From: Bradyrhizobium sp. LMTR 3
GTDB lineage: Bacteria; Pseudomonadota; Alphaproteobacteria; Rhizobiales; Xanthobacteraceae
Direction: 5' to 3'
NCBI RefSeq assembly: GCF_001693485.1
Contig: NZ_MAXC01000009.1
Location: 1-64,000 of the forward strand
Length of the DNA: 64,000 nucleotides
Part shown: piece after piece, positions 1 to 8,704 of the stretch
Position numbering within the stretch: the stretch's first letter is position 1
Layout of the letters: the number at the start of each line of letters is the position of its first letter
Notes under the pieces: generated by a model
Told to the model about the DNA's origin: nothing
The model's input: the letters and a program-made list of their open reading frames with translations, nothing else
Database searches by the model: none
Position numbers and translations under genes: made by a program

Positions 1-49
1 AGCCAATCAGCACGCTCAGCAACCCGAATATCGCCAAAAGACATCGCAT
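1..49 (-). CDS. N-terminus of a truncated exported protein
   Basis: Reading leftwards from an ATG at 49 the frame is open to the window edge and encodes Met-Arg-Cys followed by a hydrophobic run (LLAIFGLLSVLIG), which looks like a signal peptide. A GGGAGG lies immediately upstream, oddly close to this ATG. A second ATG at 44 in another frame has better spacing but gives a non-hydrophobic start. Only 16 residues are visible, so no family can be named. Confidence 0.3.
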   Translation of the reverse strand, partial: MRCLLAIFGLLSVLIG

Positions 50-126
50 GCCTCCCGCCAAAATAGGTCGAAAGGCCTTGAATCACATTCACAAAATCCG
101 GGGAATCACTTTCGGGGATCCCGTAG

Positions 127-183
127 CGCAAGCGGGAGAGGTAAAGCGCGTCTGCGGCCAACTCATCTAACCAAGAATCATCA
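127..183. repeat. Partial copy of a dispersed palindromic repeat
   Basis: The segment (GCAAGCGGGAGAGG, then TCTGCGGCCAA, then ATCTAACCAAGA) matches the right-hand end of the longer repeat at 3481-3640. The left half of the palindrome is absent, so this is a truncated copy. It lies just past the stop codon of the SPOR-like gene. Confidence 0.6.
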
Positions 184-187
184 TGCT

Positions 188-1465
188 CTATTGTTGGTTC
201 TTCCTGCCGAAGATGGACGAAAATGTCGTCTGCGTTGGCTCCGGTGGCGGCTCCGGCTTCTTCGCCACCTCCTCAACGACTGTCGCCGCCGACTGCTTGG
301 CGACGCCGCGCCGGCGCGGAGCAGGCTTGGCGGCAGTAGGCGGCGGATCGTTCAACGACAGCCGCTGTCCATCGAAGATCGCGGTCTCGCAAGGACGGCT
401 GTTTTCGGCAAGAATTGCGCAGATCCTGGCGGCGGCGCCGGCGTCGTTCAGCGGACCGGCGACGAGGCGAAGCTGCATGCCGAGGCCGTTGGTGCCTTCT
501 TTCACGACGATGATCGGGCGCAGTGCCGTCAGCGGCGCGTTCGATCTCGATTTCAAAAGCCCGCGCCACAACGCGCGCAGGCCGTTCACCGAATTGGCGC
601 TGCCGAGATCGACCCCGAACTCGGTCCGCTGCAGCGATACTTTTGGTCCGGCGGCTTCATCCGCCTCCGCATCGGTCGGCGCCGACGCGACGACATCCGG
701 GATCGGGCTTGCGATCACCGGGTTCGGCCCTTTGCCCAGCTCGATCAGTTTGCCGGCGGCGGTGTCCATCATCGACTGTGCGGCCACTGGTGGCGTGGCG
801 GGCTCCAGCGTAACCGCGTCGGCCTTTGCCATCTCAGCCTTTGCCGCTTCCTTGGCCGTTTCCGGCTTGGCGCTCTCTGCTTTGGCTGCGTCGGTCTTTG
901 CCGCAGGCGAAACCGGAGCCGGGCCTGCCTCGGCGGTCGCAGCGGGCTTGTCGGCGACGGGCGCTGCGGCCGGGGCGGTCGCTACCGGCGCGACGCTTGG
1001 CGATGCCGGCTTCTGGGCGGCGGCTTGCGGTTCCGCATTTGCAGCAGGCGGCAACGCCTGCGCGGAACCCTGGCGGGCGATGGCCCCGGTGACGGATTCG
1101 AGCCCCTGCTCCAGGCTGGTGATACGGGAATACAGCCGGTCGCGATCGCCGTTCAGCGTATCGATGGCGGCGGCGAGCCGCCGCGCCTCATTCTGGGTTT
1201 CCTTCTGGGTTTCCTTGGCCACGAGCTGAATTTGCTGCGCCTGCCGGGTGATATCAGCGGCGGCGACCTGCTCGCGCTTCAATCCAAGGGACGACTGGTT
1301 GGCCATTACGGCCAGAATCACGGCAGCCGTGGCGCCGACGCCCCAAGATCCGAGACGCCACAGCGCGCGGCGGTCGAGTTCATCTTCGTCGGCCAGCAGG
1401 TTGCTCAGCACACCGCCGCTGTCATCCGCCTCGAAGTCTGCGAGATGGTCGGGTTTTTTGGCCAA
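188..1465 (-). CDS. Membrane-anchored SPOR-like protein
   Basis: A 425-residue protein with a cytoplasmic acidic N-terminus, one transmembrane helix at about residues 38-56, a coiled-coil-like region at about 60-135, a long Ala/Pro/Lys-rich linker at about 140-235, and a folded C-terminal segment at about 285-380 that resembles a SPOR (peptidoglycan-binding) fold in spacing and hydrophobic pattern. The likely start is TTG, since no ATG lies in frame nearby and a GAGG-rich stretch precedes it. The topology suggests an inner-membrane protein reaching the periplasm, possibly in cell division or envelope organisation. It is divergent from glmU with about 165 bp between. The SPOR assignment is inference; the architecture is visible. 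Confidence 0.75.
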   Translation of the reverse strand: MAKKPDHLADFEADDSGGVLSNLLADEDELDRRALWRLGSWGVGATAAVILAVMANQSSLGLKREQVAAADITRQAQQIQLVAKETQKETQNEARRLAAAIDTLNGDRDRLYSRITSLEQGLESVTGAIARQGSAQALPPAANAEPQAAAQKPASPSVAPVATAPAAAPVADKPAATAEAGPAPVSPAAKTDAAKAESAKPETAKEAAKAEMAKADAVTLEPATPPVAAQSMMDTAAGKLIELGKGPNPVIASPIPDVVASAPTDAEADEAAGPKVSLQRTEFGVDLGSANSVNGLRALWRGLLKSRSNAPLTALRPIIVVKEGTNGLGMQLRLVAGPLNDAGAAARICAILAENSRPCETAIFDGQRLSLNDPPPTAAKPAPRRRGVAKQSAATVVEEVAKKPEPPPEPTQTTFSSIFGRKNQQ

Positions 1466-1630
1466 ACGCCCTCGGCCCTCCTCAAGGCCCGCCGAATCAC
1501 GGAGTAAACATTAACAGGAAATGCGCTGCCCACTTGAATCCGGACATTTTCGGGGCAGCGAATCGGTTTGATCTCCAGTGGAAAACAATTAAAGACGGCC
1601 GGCGCAACCTTGTTGTCCCTGAGGACCAGA

Positions 1631-2989
1631 ATGACCGCTCGATCCAGCCTGACTGTCGTGCTTGCGGCCGGCGAGGGCACGCGCATGCGATCCGCGCTGC
1701 CGAAGGTACTGCACCAGGTCGCCGGCCAGTCGCTGCTGGCGCATGTGCTGGATGCGGCCCCGCACGGCACGGGCGCCTCGCTCGCGGTCGTGATCGGGCC
1801 GGACCACACGGCGGTCGCCGAGGAGGTCAAGCGCGTCCGCGCGGATGCTGCGACCTTCGTTCAGGCCGAGCGGCTCGGCACCGCGCACGCCGTGCTGGCC
1901 GCCCGCGAGGCGATCGCCCGCGGCGCCGATGATTTGCTGGTGGCGTTCGGCGATACGCCGCTGATCTCGGCTGAGACCTTCGCCCGGCTGCGCGCGCCGC
2001 TGCAGAAAGGCGCGGCGCTTGCGGTGCTCGGCTTCCGCGCCGCCGATCCGACCGGTTACGGCCGGTTGCTGCTCGACGGCGACCGCTTGGTAGCGATCCG
2101 CGAACATGCCGACGCGACAGATGAAGAGCGCAAGGTCACGCTGTGCAATGCCGGCGTGATGGCGTTCGACGGCCGCCGCGCGCTGGAAATTCTCGACCGG
2201 ATCGGCAACGCCAACAGCAAGGGCGAGTATTATCTGGTCGATGCCGTCGCCATCGTCAGGGAAATGGGATTGGAGGCCGTCGTGATCGAAACCAGCGAGG
2301 ACGAAGTGCGCGGCATCAACAACAAGGCCCAGCTTGCGGAGGCCGAAGCAGTGCTGCAGGCGCGGCTGCGCCAGGCGGCGCTCGACGCCGGCGTGACGCT
2401 GATCGCGCCGGAGACCGTTTATCTCGCCGCCGACACGACATTCGGCAACGACGTCACGATCGAACCGTTTGTGGTGATCGGCCCAGGCGTCACCGTCGCC
2501 GACGGCGCGGTGATCCATTCGTTCTCGCACATCGTGCAGACCTCAATCGGCAAGAAGGCGTCCATCGGCCCCTATGCCCGCTTGCGCCCGGGAACCTCGC
2601 TCGGCGACGGCGTTCGGATCGGCAATTTCGTCGAGACCAAGGCCGCGACGATCGAAGCGGGCGCCAAGGTCAATCACCTCTCCTATGTCGGCGACGCCCA
2701 TGTCGGCGCCAAGGCCAATCTCGGAGCGGGCACCATCACCTGCAACTATGATGGCTTCTTCAAGCACAAGACGCTGATCGGCGAGGGCGCTTTCGTCGGC
2801 ACCAACACATCGCTGGTGGCGCCCGTGAAAATCGGCAACGGCGCCTATATCGGCTCGGGCTCGGTCATCACCAAGGACGTCCCCGACGATGCGATGGCCG
2901 TGGAGCGCAGCCCGCAGAGCAACCGCGAGGGCGGGGCAGCGCGCTACCGCGAGATGAAGTTGCGGGCGAAGAAGCCGAAAGAGGGATGA
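1631..2989 (+). CDS. glmU: Bifunctional GlmU (GlcNAc-1-P uridyltransferase / GlcN-1-P acetyltransferase)
   Basis: Makes UDP-GlcNAc from glucosamine-1-phosphate for peptidoglycan and LPS. The 452-residue length is normal. The N-terminal pyrophosphorylase domain (about 1-230) begins with the nucleotide-binding motif [15 protein letters not shown] and carries GEYYLVDAV. The C-terminal half (about 250-430) has the hexapeptide repeats of a left-handed beta-helix, ending in [11 protein letters not shown]. The ATG at 1631 is chosen over an in-frame ATG 63 nt upstream because the family starts right before the nucleotide-binding motif and a GAGGA lies 5 nt upstream. glmS, its usual neighbour in rhizobia, is here about 7.9 kb away. 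Confidence 0.97.
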   Translation: MTARSSLTVVLAAGEGTRMRSALPKVLHQVAGQSLLAHVLDAAPHGTGASLAVVIGPDHTAVAEEVKRVRADAATFVQAERLGTAHAVLAAREAIARGADDLLVAFGDTPLISAETFARLRAPLQKGAALAVLGFRAADPTGYGRLLLDGDRLVAIREHADATDEERKVTLCNAGVMAFDGRRALEILDRIGNANSKGEYYLVDAVAIVREMGLEAVVIETSEDEVRGINNKAQLAEAEAVLQARLRQAALDAGVTLIAPETVYLAADTTFGNDVTIEPFVVIGPGVTVADGAVIHSFSHIVQTSIGKKASIGPYARLRPGTSLGDGVRIGNFVETKAATIEAGAKVNHLSYVGDAHVGAKANLGAGTITCNYDGFFKHKTLIGEGAFVGTNTSLVAPVKIGNGAYIGSGSVITKDVPDDAMAVERSPQSNREGGAARYREMKLRAKKPKEG

Positions 2990-3327
2990 GCGCGAGGGGT
3001 TGTTAAGGCGAGAGATAGCAGCGCACACTCGACTGTCATCCCCGCCACCGGGTCTCGCCTTCGGCGAAGCCCGATGACAGGCTCCGGCGGGGATCCAGTA
3101 CGCCGCGGCTTCTCGGTGCCTTGAATAGCCCGGCACGTTGCGGACATCAGCGAAACCCTCCGCAACGGCAATGCAGCGCGGTTTAGCAATACGGTTTAGC
3201 AATTTGGCTACCAATTGGTGCCAGCATTCCGCCATTGCGGATAGGTCGCGATCGGCGACAGCGAATTCCGAAAGGCTCTAACCCGACCGGCCCGGTTGGC
3301 GGTCTCTTTCCCTTGGAGAGGCCCACT
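2990..3327. other. Non-coding gap after glmU
   Basis: Apart from the palindromic repeat at 3031-3125, nothing in this 338-bp stretch looks like a gene. Its right end supplies the ribosome-binding site (TTGGAGAGG) of the 44-residue gene at 3328. Confidence 0.6.
3031..3125. repeat. Dispersed palindromic repeat (GTCATCCCCGCC type)
   Basis: Contains GTCATCCCCGCC and the inverted counterpart GGCGGGGATCCAGTAC, with an inner GCCTTCGGCGAAGCC hairpin. From recall, this belongs to a family scattered through intergenic regions of Bradyrhizobium. It can fold on either strand and sits where glmU transcription would end. Confidence 0.65.
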
Positions 3328-3462
3328 ATGTTCAAAGGCTTTGTGATGGCAGCCTTGATGCTGCTTTGTGCGTCGCAGCTAGACCAGTATCTCACCCATG
3401 GTCGGTATACCGACGCCTCCATATCGATGCTGAGGCAGATGAGGCACTCGTTCGGTATTTGA
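3328..3462 (+). CDS. 44-residue hydrophobic small protein
   Basis: A short ORF beginning MFKGFVMAALMLLCASQ, a hydrophobic N-terminal helix, then a polar tail with RYTDASISMLRQMRHSFG. A good ribosome-binding site (GGAGAGG) lies 6 nt before the ATG. It resembles small single-pass or secreted orphans common in Bradyrhizobium genomes (recalled, not searched). Function unknown. Translation is supported by the RBS and by protein-like composition. Confidence 0.6.
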   Translation: MFKGFVMAALMLLCASQLDQYLTHGRYTDASISMLRQMRHSFGI

Positions 3463-3480
3463 CCTGCAACCCGGCTGGCG

Positions 3481-3640
3481 TCCCCTCTCCCGCTTGCGGG
3501 GGAGGGCTGGGGTGGGGGCGTCTCCACATTCGACACTCCCCATGTGGAGAGAGCCCCCGCCCGGCGCTCCGCGCCGACCTCCCCGCAAGCGGGAGAGGGT
3601 GAGGCAAGTCTGCGGCCAAATCGATCTAACCAAGAGTAAT
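3481..3640. repeat. Full-length dispersed inverted repeat (CTCTCCCGCTTGCGGG type)
   Basis: Arms CCCTCTCCCGCTTGCGGG and CCCGCAAGCGGGAGAGGG enclose GGGTGGGGGC..., CCACATT...ATGTGGAG and GGAGGTCGGCGC-like sub-hairpins, giving a cloverleaf-like palindrome of about 120 bp plus a tail shared with 127-183. A second full copy in opposite orientation is at 33879-33994. This is a known style of non-autonomous repeat in Bradyrhizobium (recalled). Confidence 0.75.
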
Positions 3641-3760
3641 CAAGCTACAGGCCACCTCGGTTGACGCCGAAGGAAGCGCCTTAACCTTGATGAATATTTA
3701 TTCAAGTTCCCCGCAACCATCGGTCTCGTTCGGCGTCATGCTTCAAGTGCGGAGCGCGTC

Positions 3761-3910
3761 ATGGACGACGAGAGGGAACAGCGTGAGCTTCAAGAGCGGG
3801 TGATGCGCTTCCGCGCAATGGAGCGCGAGGTCACTGACCCGCTCGCAATTGGGCTCCTACACGACATCGTCACAGAATTGGAAGCGGCCCTGGAGCAGCC
3901 TGACAAGTAG
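3761..3910 (+). CDS. 49-residue acidic small protein
   Basis: A short ORF starting MDDEREQRELQERVMRFRAM and ending ELEAALEQPDK. It is strongly helical and charged, with GGAG 6 nt upstream of the ATG. It ends 10 nt before a perfect 9-bp hairpin. Composition is typical of the small helical orphan proteins of Bradyrhizobium. No function can be assigned. Confidence 0.55.
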   Translation: MDDEREQRELQERVMRFRAMEREVTDPLAIGLLHDIVTELEAALEQPDK

Positions 3911-3920
3911 TCAAGCAAAA

Positions 3921-3948
3921 GCCCGGCAGCCATTTCGGACTGCCGGGC
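3921..3948 (+). terminator. Hairpin after the 49-residue gene
   Basis: GCCCGGCAG / CTGCCGGGC form a perfect 9-bp stem with a 10-nt loop, 10 nt after a stop codon. There is no U-tract after it, so it may be a weak terminator or an RNA-stabilising hairpin. Confidence 0.5.
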
Positions 3949-4108
3949 GATACGCAAATACTAGGTGAATTATGCCGCGCCGCTGCAATGCGGCTATTCT
4001 GATGCGGATTTCGGAACCGTCTATCCGGAAGAGTACGGGCGCGCACTGTCGTGCCGTTGGAACCGCACTCTCGCACCTGTGTGGGGGGCGGAGTGCTTTG
4101 ATAGCGAG

Positions 4109-4999
4109 ATGACTGAGCGAATTTCGTTGGAGGGGAAGGTCGCGGTTGTGACCGGGGCAGGCCGCGGGCTGGGGCGGGCATACGTCGAACTTCTCGCCGA
4201 ACGCGGTGCCCGGGTCGTGGTGAACGACCTGGGGAGCGACGTATCGGGGTTCGGGAAGGACTCCACGATAGCGGAACAGGTGGCCGACCTCATCCGGTCA
4301 CGTGGAGGCGAGGCAATCGCGAATGACAGCGATGTTTCCACCCCTGAAGGTGGCAGTGACCTGATCGCGACGACCATCGAGCATTTCGGAAGAATAGACC
4401 TTCTCGTGAACAACGCTGGCATCTGCGGAAGCCAGCTATTCGAGGACGCCACGCTTGAGGATTTCGATCACTATTGGCGCGTGCATCTCGGTGGGCCGGT
4501 TAACACGGTGAAGGCTGCCTGGCCGCATATGGTCGCACAGCGCTACGGGAAGATTATCCTCACGACGTCCGTCAGCGGCCTGTTCGGATTACGTGGCCAA
4601 GCCACCTATGCGGCGGCCAAGTGCGCAGTAGTCGGATTGATGCGCATTCTTGCAATGGAAGGTGCTGAGCATGGCATTCTCGTGAACACCATTTCGCCAG
4701 TCGGGTACACGAGGATGCACCCGGCCGCGGGATCCCGCTTGGCTGAAGCGGATGGAAAAGCCACCATGCCGGTTGAGGCTGTTGCGCCAGCGATCGTCTG
4801 GCTGGCAAGCGATATTTGTTCGGAGACGAACCGCATCTACAACGTCGCAGCCGGAGCAATCCAACGAATCGCTATCGTCATGGGACCTGGCTTCTACGAT
4901 CCACATCTGACACCCGAGAGCATCGCCGAGAACTACGCAAAGGTGGAATCGATCGAGGGCTTCTCCGAACCGGGTCCGTTCGAGCCCGGCGGTACGTAG
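4109..4999 (+). CDS. Short-chain dehydrogenase/reductase (HSD17B4-like)
   Basis: An NAD(P)-dependent SDR of 296 residues. It shows the Rossmann motif TGAGRGLG near residue 18, the NNAG motif, the catalytic Ser in LTTSVSG and the YAAAK catalytic pair. The unusually long loop after the second strand (NDLGSDVSGFGKDSTIAEQVAD) is typical of the (3R)-hydroxyacyl-CoA dehydrogenase / 17-beta-HSD4 subgroup. The ATG at 4109 is preferred over an upstream in-frame ATG at 3965 because the SDR fold begins right after it. It has no operon partner, and its GC is slightly below the surrounding core genes. Confidence 0.85.
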   Translation: MTERISLEGKVAVVTGAGRGLGRAYVELLAERGARVVVNDLGSDVSGFGKDSTIAEQVADLIRSRGGEAIANDSDVSTPEGGSDLIATTIEHFGRIDLLVNNAGICGSQLFEDATLEDFDHYWRVHLGGPVNTVKAAWPHMVAQRYGKIILTTSVSGLFGLRGQATYAAAKCAVVGLMRILAMEGAEHGILVNTISPVGYTRMHPAAGSRLAEADGKATMPVEAVAPAIVWLASDICSETNRIYNVAAGAIQRIAIVMGPGFYDPHLTPESIAENYAKVESIEGFSEPGPFEPGGT

Positions 5000-5078
5000 A
5001 TATAGATTGATCTTGATACCTGCGACGGCGAAGCGACTACCACGAAACGAAGATGAAGGAGGGTTAAGCGCAGGACTT

Positions 5079-5105
5079 GTTAAGCTTTCCGCTTAAGACT
5101 GTCTC
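5079..5105. repeat. Left copy of 27-nt direct repeat
   Basis: Begins GTTAAGCTTTCCGC and ends TAAGACTGTCTC. It is identical to 10780-10806 except for one base. The 5' part is itself a small dyad (TTAAGC-TTTCC-GCTTAA). The two copies flank most of the accessory genes between glmU and glmS. Confidence 0.7.
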
Positions 5106-5166
5106 TTCGTCGCTCACGTTTGTTGTCTGTCTAGGAGTTGGGGTGGGCAAGGAGTATTCAGTCGCT

Positions 5167-5931
5167 CTAGCACAAAGGTACGCTGTCCTTCGCGCCTTCC
5201 GAATTGGGGGCAGGCAAATGTCTTCCAAGCTTGAGAGCAATCCTTGGTCTGAGACGACGCCAAAGGTAGAAAATCAGCATGAGAAAAGCTGCCAAGCCCA
5301 ATATTATTAGACCGTAAAACAACATCTGCCGGTTTCTATGAGCATTTTGTGCCTCGACGACTGCGGTGACGAACATCTCCGGCGTTGGCCGAAGTGGCGG
5401 ACTGTCCGCCGCGGCCAAAATTCGCCGTACGACACTGAAATGCTCAACAGTATCTTGTTGATCTGCCAAGCGCGTTCGGACTGAGAATTCCAGCTCGAGC
5501 CCTGGCCGGAACTGTTCGGTCTTCCCGTCAGTCACTCCGGACAATGTCGCCTTCATCGTGCCGGTATTTTTTGGAGCGATGGTGCCCATGGGTGTCAAAC
5601 TCAGCGACGAGTTCAACTTATCGATACTTTGACGATCGTTTGCGAAATACAGTTCGCCTGCCTCAACGGACGGCACCGCCACGATATCCAACGGCGATAT
5701 GTTGACATCCGCCCGGTTTGTTATTGAGATTGTCACGAACAAGGTGCTGACACCGGCGGGACGCATTTGAACGTCGATGGCTGGTTTCTTGTCCATCAAT
5801 TCGCGCTGATCTCTAGCAACACTGAGATCGTAGGAGCGCTTCGCATAGATCAGGCTGCCGGCAGAAATTGCGAATGCGAGCGTCGATATGATCGCAGCAT
5901 AGTGCGCGGTGGTGAAGCGGCGTTCGCTCAT
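5167..5931 (-). CDS. Two-TM membrane protein of unknown function
   Basis: A 254-residue protein with an N-terminal transmembrane helix (about 10-30, ISTLAFAISAGSLIYA), a roughly 165-residue beta-rich extracytoplasmic domain, and a second transmembrane helix near 210-230 (LFYGLIILGLAAFLMLIFYLW) before a basic tail. The ATG at 5931 is chosen for its GGAGAAGAA ribosome-binding site; an upstream ATG at 6018 lacks one and adds a non-hydrophobic leader. I do not recognise the family. The gene is visibly AT-richer than the core genes, as are its two neighbours, which suggests acquisition. Confidence 0.65.
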   Translation of the reverse strand: MSERRFTTAHYAAIISTLAFAISAGSLIYAKRSYDLSVARDQRELMDKKPAIDVQMRPAGVSTLFVTISITNRADVNISPLDIVAVPSVEAGELYFANDRQSIDKLNSSLSLTPMGTIAPKNTGTMKATLSGVTDGKTEQFRPGLELEFSVRTRLADQQDTVEHFSVVRRILAAADSPPLRPTPEMFVTAVVEAQNAHRNRQMLFYGLIILGLAAFLMLIFYLWRRLRPRIALKLGRHLPAPNSEGAKDSVPLC

Positions 5932-5987
5932 TTCTTCTCCAGTATACTCACCTCTGGGGCTAAGGCTTTGATTACAGTAACAACTTA

Positions 5988-6465
5988 CTAATCCGGCCGA
6001 GGATTTGGCGGTGTCCATTTTAATTGGGTTTCGGCGTTATCGGAACCATTCTCCGCGAACTTGAGATTAATGAGTCGCTTAGCCATATGCGATTGATTGC
6101 CTTGCAACACGCTGGCGGTCAGCGTTACGCCCTTGGCCATCATTAGCCTGATGAGTTCGGCGAAAATGCCAGAATTACGCGACGCCTTGCTCACACCGAT
6201 GTATCGCATTGAAATAGCATTGAAACTCGTGAAAACCAGGTTTTGCTAGCACAAAGCCCACAACTGCACCTTTTGCGTCTACAGCGACCAACGAATTTCC
6301 GCTTCCGCAGCACTGAAAAATAATTGCCTTGATAATCTCTTGTTTGTCGGCGCTATTGAGATCAACAGGGATTTCTGGTGCTGCTTCTTCAAGGACCGCC
6401 AAAATTCCGGTGTGGTGTTCTTCGCTCGCAGCGCGGCATGTTATCGAGTGTCTCGCCATTGGCAT
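5988..6465 (-). pseudogene. Frameshifted GNAT-like N-acetyltransferase
   Basis: Translation starts at 6465 (AAAGGGAA ribosome-binding site) and gives about 85 residues ending GAVVGFVLAKPGF, like GNAT strands beta3-beta4. It then leaves frame and stops at 6175. The continuing acetyltransferase-like sequence (AISMRYIGVSKASRNSGIFAEL, the acetyl-CoA-binding turn region, then NQSHMAKRLINLKF) lies in the next frame down to 5988. Rejoining the frames between about 6240 and 6205 gives one domain of about 155 residues. This is either a decayed gene or a sequencing error. The fold assignment is inferred from pattern only. Confidence 0.5.
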
Positions 6466-6563
6466 TTCCCTTTAGCTTTCAATCCGATCGATAGGGCGGC
6501 GGATTGTGCTAAGCTTTTCGTCTTGCGATTGCCTTTTCGTAGGGCGCGGCATCCTCAGCCGTT

Positions 6564-7166
6564 TCAGAGGTCCCTATAATCGCGCTGAAGGAATATTCGG
6601 TCCTTTGAAAGCCTATCCGATAGATTGTTCAGGAACGCACACGACCTCAGCACGATCGAACGCACGCGAAGTAATGTGAAGGGGTCGTTCTTGCCGCTCT
6701 CTAAGAGGATAAGAGGCTCAGATCGCTCGAGAGTCTTTCCGCGACGCTGGCCGATCAATTCCAAGAGTTCCTCGTTTGAACTCACAAGCAGATGTTCGTA
6801 GTCGTGTACGGACCGGCATATCGTTACTGCGGTTGAGTGGAGTATTCTGCTCAGCGTCTGATACAACGTGATTGTTTCTTCCGTCTCGATGAAGAACGGG
6901 GGCCTGACGGGTGGCGGGAGAAGTTTGCAGGTAGGAACTTCAATGGAGCGCATATCGCTAACTGCTTTGCAGGCTTCTGCGAAATTGCGGGTCGATGCGG
7001 CAAAAGTTAGCAAATCTCGCCTCGCCAAAAGCTCCGTTACAGCATCGATGTCGCTTTCGACATCGGCGTCAGCCCCAAGATCTCGCTCCTTCACCGAGCA
7101 GAATGCGTGAAGTCTGCTGATGCATTCGATGACCTGGTCATAGAGAAATATGACGTCACTGCTCAT
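6564..7166 (-). CDS. Orphan 200-residue protein
   Basis: A soluble, mostly helical protein (MSSDVIFLYDQVIECISRLH... to KDRIFLQRDYRDL) with no signal peptide or transmembrane segment and no motif I recognise. A central Pro-rich stretch (CKLLPPPVRPPFF) divides two helical halves. No clear ribosome-binding site precedes the ATG. It sits in the AT-richer patch with the membrane protein and broken GNAT, all on the minus strand. The unbroken 200 codons with amino-acid-like composition support a real gene. Confidence 0.55.
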   Translation of the reverse strand: MSSDVIFLYDQVIECISRLHAFCSVKERDLGADADVESDIDAVTELLARRDLLTFAASTRNFAEACKAVSDMRSIEVPTCKLLPPPVRPPFFIETEETITLYQTLSRILHSTAVTICRSVHDYEHLLVSSNEELLELIGQRRGKTLERSEPLILLESGKNDPFTLLRVRSIVLRSCAFLNNLSDRLSKDRIFLQRDYRDL

Positions 7167-7413
7167 GCTGAGCGTGCTTTCGCGAGATCGTTTATCGGCT
7201 CACTCAATCCTTCCTCCGTTTCCTTCAGCCGGCTGGGTTCATCCAATCGCAACCGGAAGGCGAGGGCAAGGGGACCCGAAATGAATGAGGCCGCCTCATC
7301 GGGGTTACGTTGACAGTGCATTTAACCTGTCGTTCTCGCTGTGCGAGCCAAGGTCAGCACCCATACACTGAACGAAAACTCGGATGACGACTTCGAGCCC
7401 AGACCGGACCTCA

Positions 7414-8061
7414 CTAGCCGGTCGACGGCTTGTTGACCGCCAATTGAGCGGCGAAAGCCCGTTTGTAGGCAGGCCGCGTTTCGCCGCGGGTGAGATAGGC
7501 TGCCAGGTTTGGGTATTCGTCCAGAATGCCCGATGATTTCAGCCTGAGCAGCACCGACACCATCATCAGGTCGCCCGCGCTGAACGCGCCGTCGAGCCAG
7601 TCGGCATCGCCCAAGCGAGCGGAAAGTTGGTTCAGCCGGCTGCGCACACGATCCTCGACCAGAGGCATGCGCTCCTTGTTCCAAGGCTTGTCGCCCTCAA
7701 GGAGCCTGGCGGTCTCGCGTTCAAGGATCGGCTGCTCCACTGTGTTGACCGCGGCGAACATCCAGGTGATCGCGCGCGCCCGGGCATTGGCATCATCCGG
7801 CAGCAGGCCCGCATGGCGTTGGGCGATATGGAAGACGATCGCTCCTGTCTCGAACAGGGCGAGATCGCCTTCCTCATAAGTCGGAATCTGGCCGAAGGGA
7901 TGCAGCGCCAGATGCGCCGGCTCCTTCATCGCACGGAACGAAACAAGGCGAACCTCGTAAGGTTGGCGCACTTCTTCAAGCGCCCAGCGAACGCGCGTGT
8001 CACGCGCCAGTCCCTTACCGCCGTCGGGCGAACGTTCAAAGGCGGTGATGGTGATGGTCAT
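7414..8061 (-). CDS. Glutathione S-transferase family protein
   Basis: A cytoplasmic GST of 215 residues. The N-terminal thioredoxin-like domain contains RWALEEVRQPYEV, the cis-Pro segment FGQIPTYEEGD and the glutathione-contacting ETGAIV; the all-helical C-terminal domain includes GDADWLDGAFSAGDLMMVSVLLRL, the conserved N-capping region. The ATG at 8061 has AGGAGG upstream and begins the first strand directly. The substrate is unknown; such proteins often act in detoxification. It is monocistronic in appearance. Confidence 0.88.
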   Translation of the reverse strand: MTITITAFERSPDGGKGLARDTRVRWALEEVRQPYEVRLVSFRAMKEPAHLALHPFGQIPTYEEGDLALFETGAIVFHIAQRHAGLLPDDANARARAITWMFAAVNTVEQPILERETARLLEGDKPWNKERMPLVEDRVRSRLNQLSARLGDADWLDGAFSAGDLMMVSVLLRLKSSGILDEYPNLAAYLTRGETRPAYKRAFAAQLAVNKPSTG

Positions 8062-8181
8062 CGTGGAGGCTCCTCCTGGGAAAATCACAAGATGGACTGA
8101 CGGCAACCCAGCAGGGGGCAGGCGCGCAATGCACTCCAGACTCCATCTCGCCGCGTGACCTTCACGCATGAAGGCGCTCAG

Positions 8182-8445
8182 TTATTCGCGTGACGGCGAA
8201 CGTTTCGGGCTAACGATGTGTATTTTTGCACTTGGCTGCTCAGCCGTGATCAAGCCGAAATCTTTTGAGTGAGAACCGTCTTCCGCCACTTCGAAACCCT
8301 CGGCCACCAATCCGCGCCTGAGTAATTCTCGCACCGCTGATGCGCGGCTCGGCATACGCTTCAAGAACCGCCAATTGTCGATCAGTTTCAATTCGGACGG
8401 CTTCAACATGACCTGAAGGCGTTCTGGACGGTTGAGTACACCCAT
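8182..8445 (-). CDS. Ribbon-helix-helix-like small protein
   Basis: An 87-residue protein. Residues 8-50 (RLQVMLKPSELKLIDNW...SRASAVRELLRRGL) match the beta-alpha-alpha pattern of CopG/Arc/MetJ DNA-binding proteins. The polar tail may be disordered. An excellent ribosome-binding site (GGAGGAGG) precedes the ATG. No toxin partner is adjacent, so it may be an orphan regulator. A divergent gene starts at 8705, and the 260-bp gap is a plausible autoregulatory region. Confidence 0.7.
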   Translation of the reverse strand: MGVLNRPERLQVMLKPSELKLIDNWRFLKRMPSRASAVRELLRRGLVAEGFEVAEDGSHSKDFGLITAEQPSAKIHIVSPKRSPSRE

Positions 8446-8704
8446 CGTCCTCCTCCGCGTGGTGCGAAAACTTACTCATTAGAAATACAAAGCAGCAAAA
8501 ACGTTCCTGACTAATTAGGGGTCTTACAGCGTTCAGCCGCCAAATCCCTCTAAATCTCCGGTAACTCATTGGACACATTAAGATTTTGCTTAACAGACTG
8601 AACCTGCATGACGGGATAACGTTGACCGGTCATCGCACGGCTTTTGGTGTCTATCGGTGATTAGAACGCCCGTTGCCGCCCCCTCTTACGGAATGGAGCA
8701 GTGC

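Noticed and set aside
3481..3640. CRISPR-like or IS-end interpretation of the palindromic repeat
   Set aside because: No spacer periodicity, no cas genes and no transposase; it belongs to a dispersed palindromic family.
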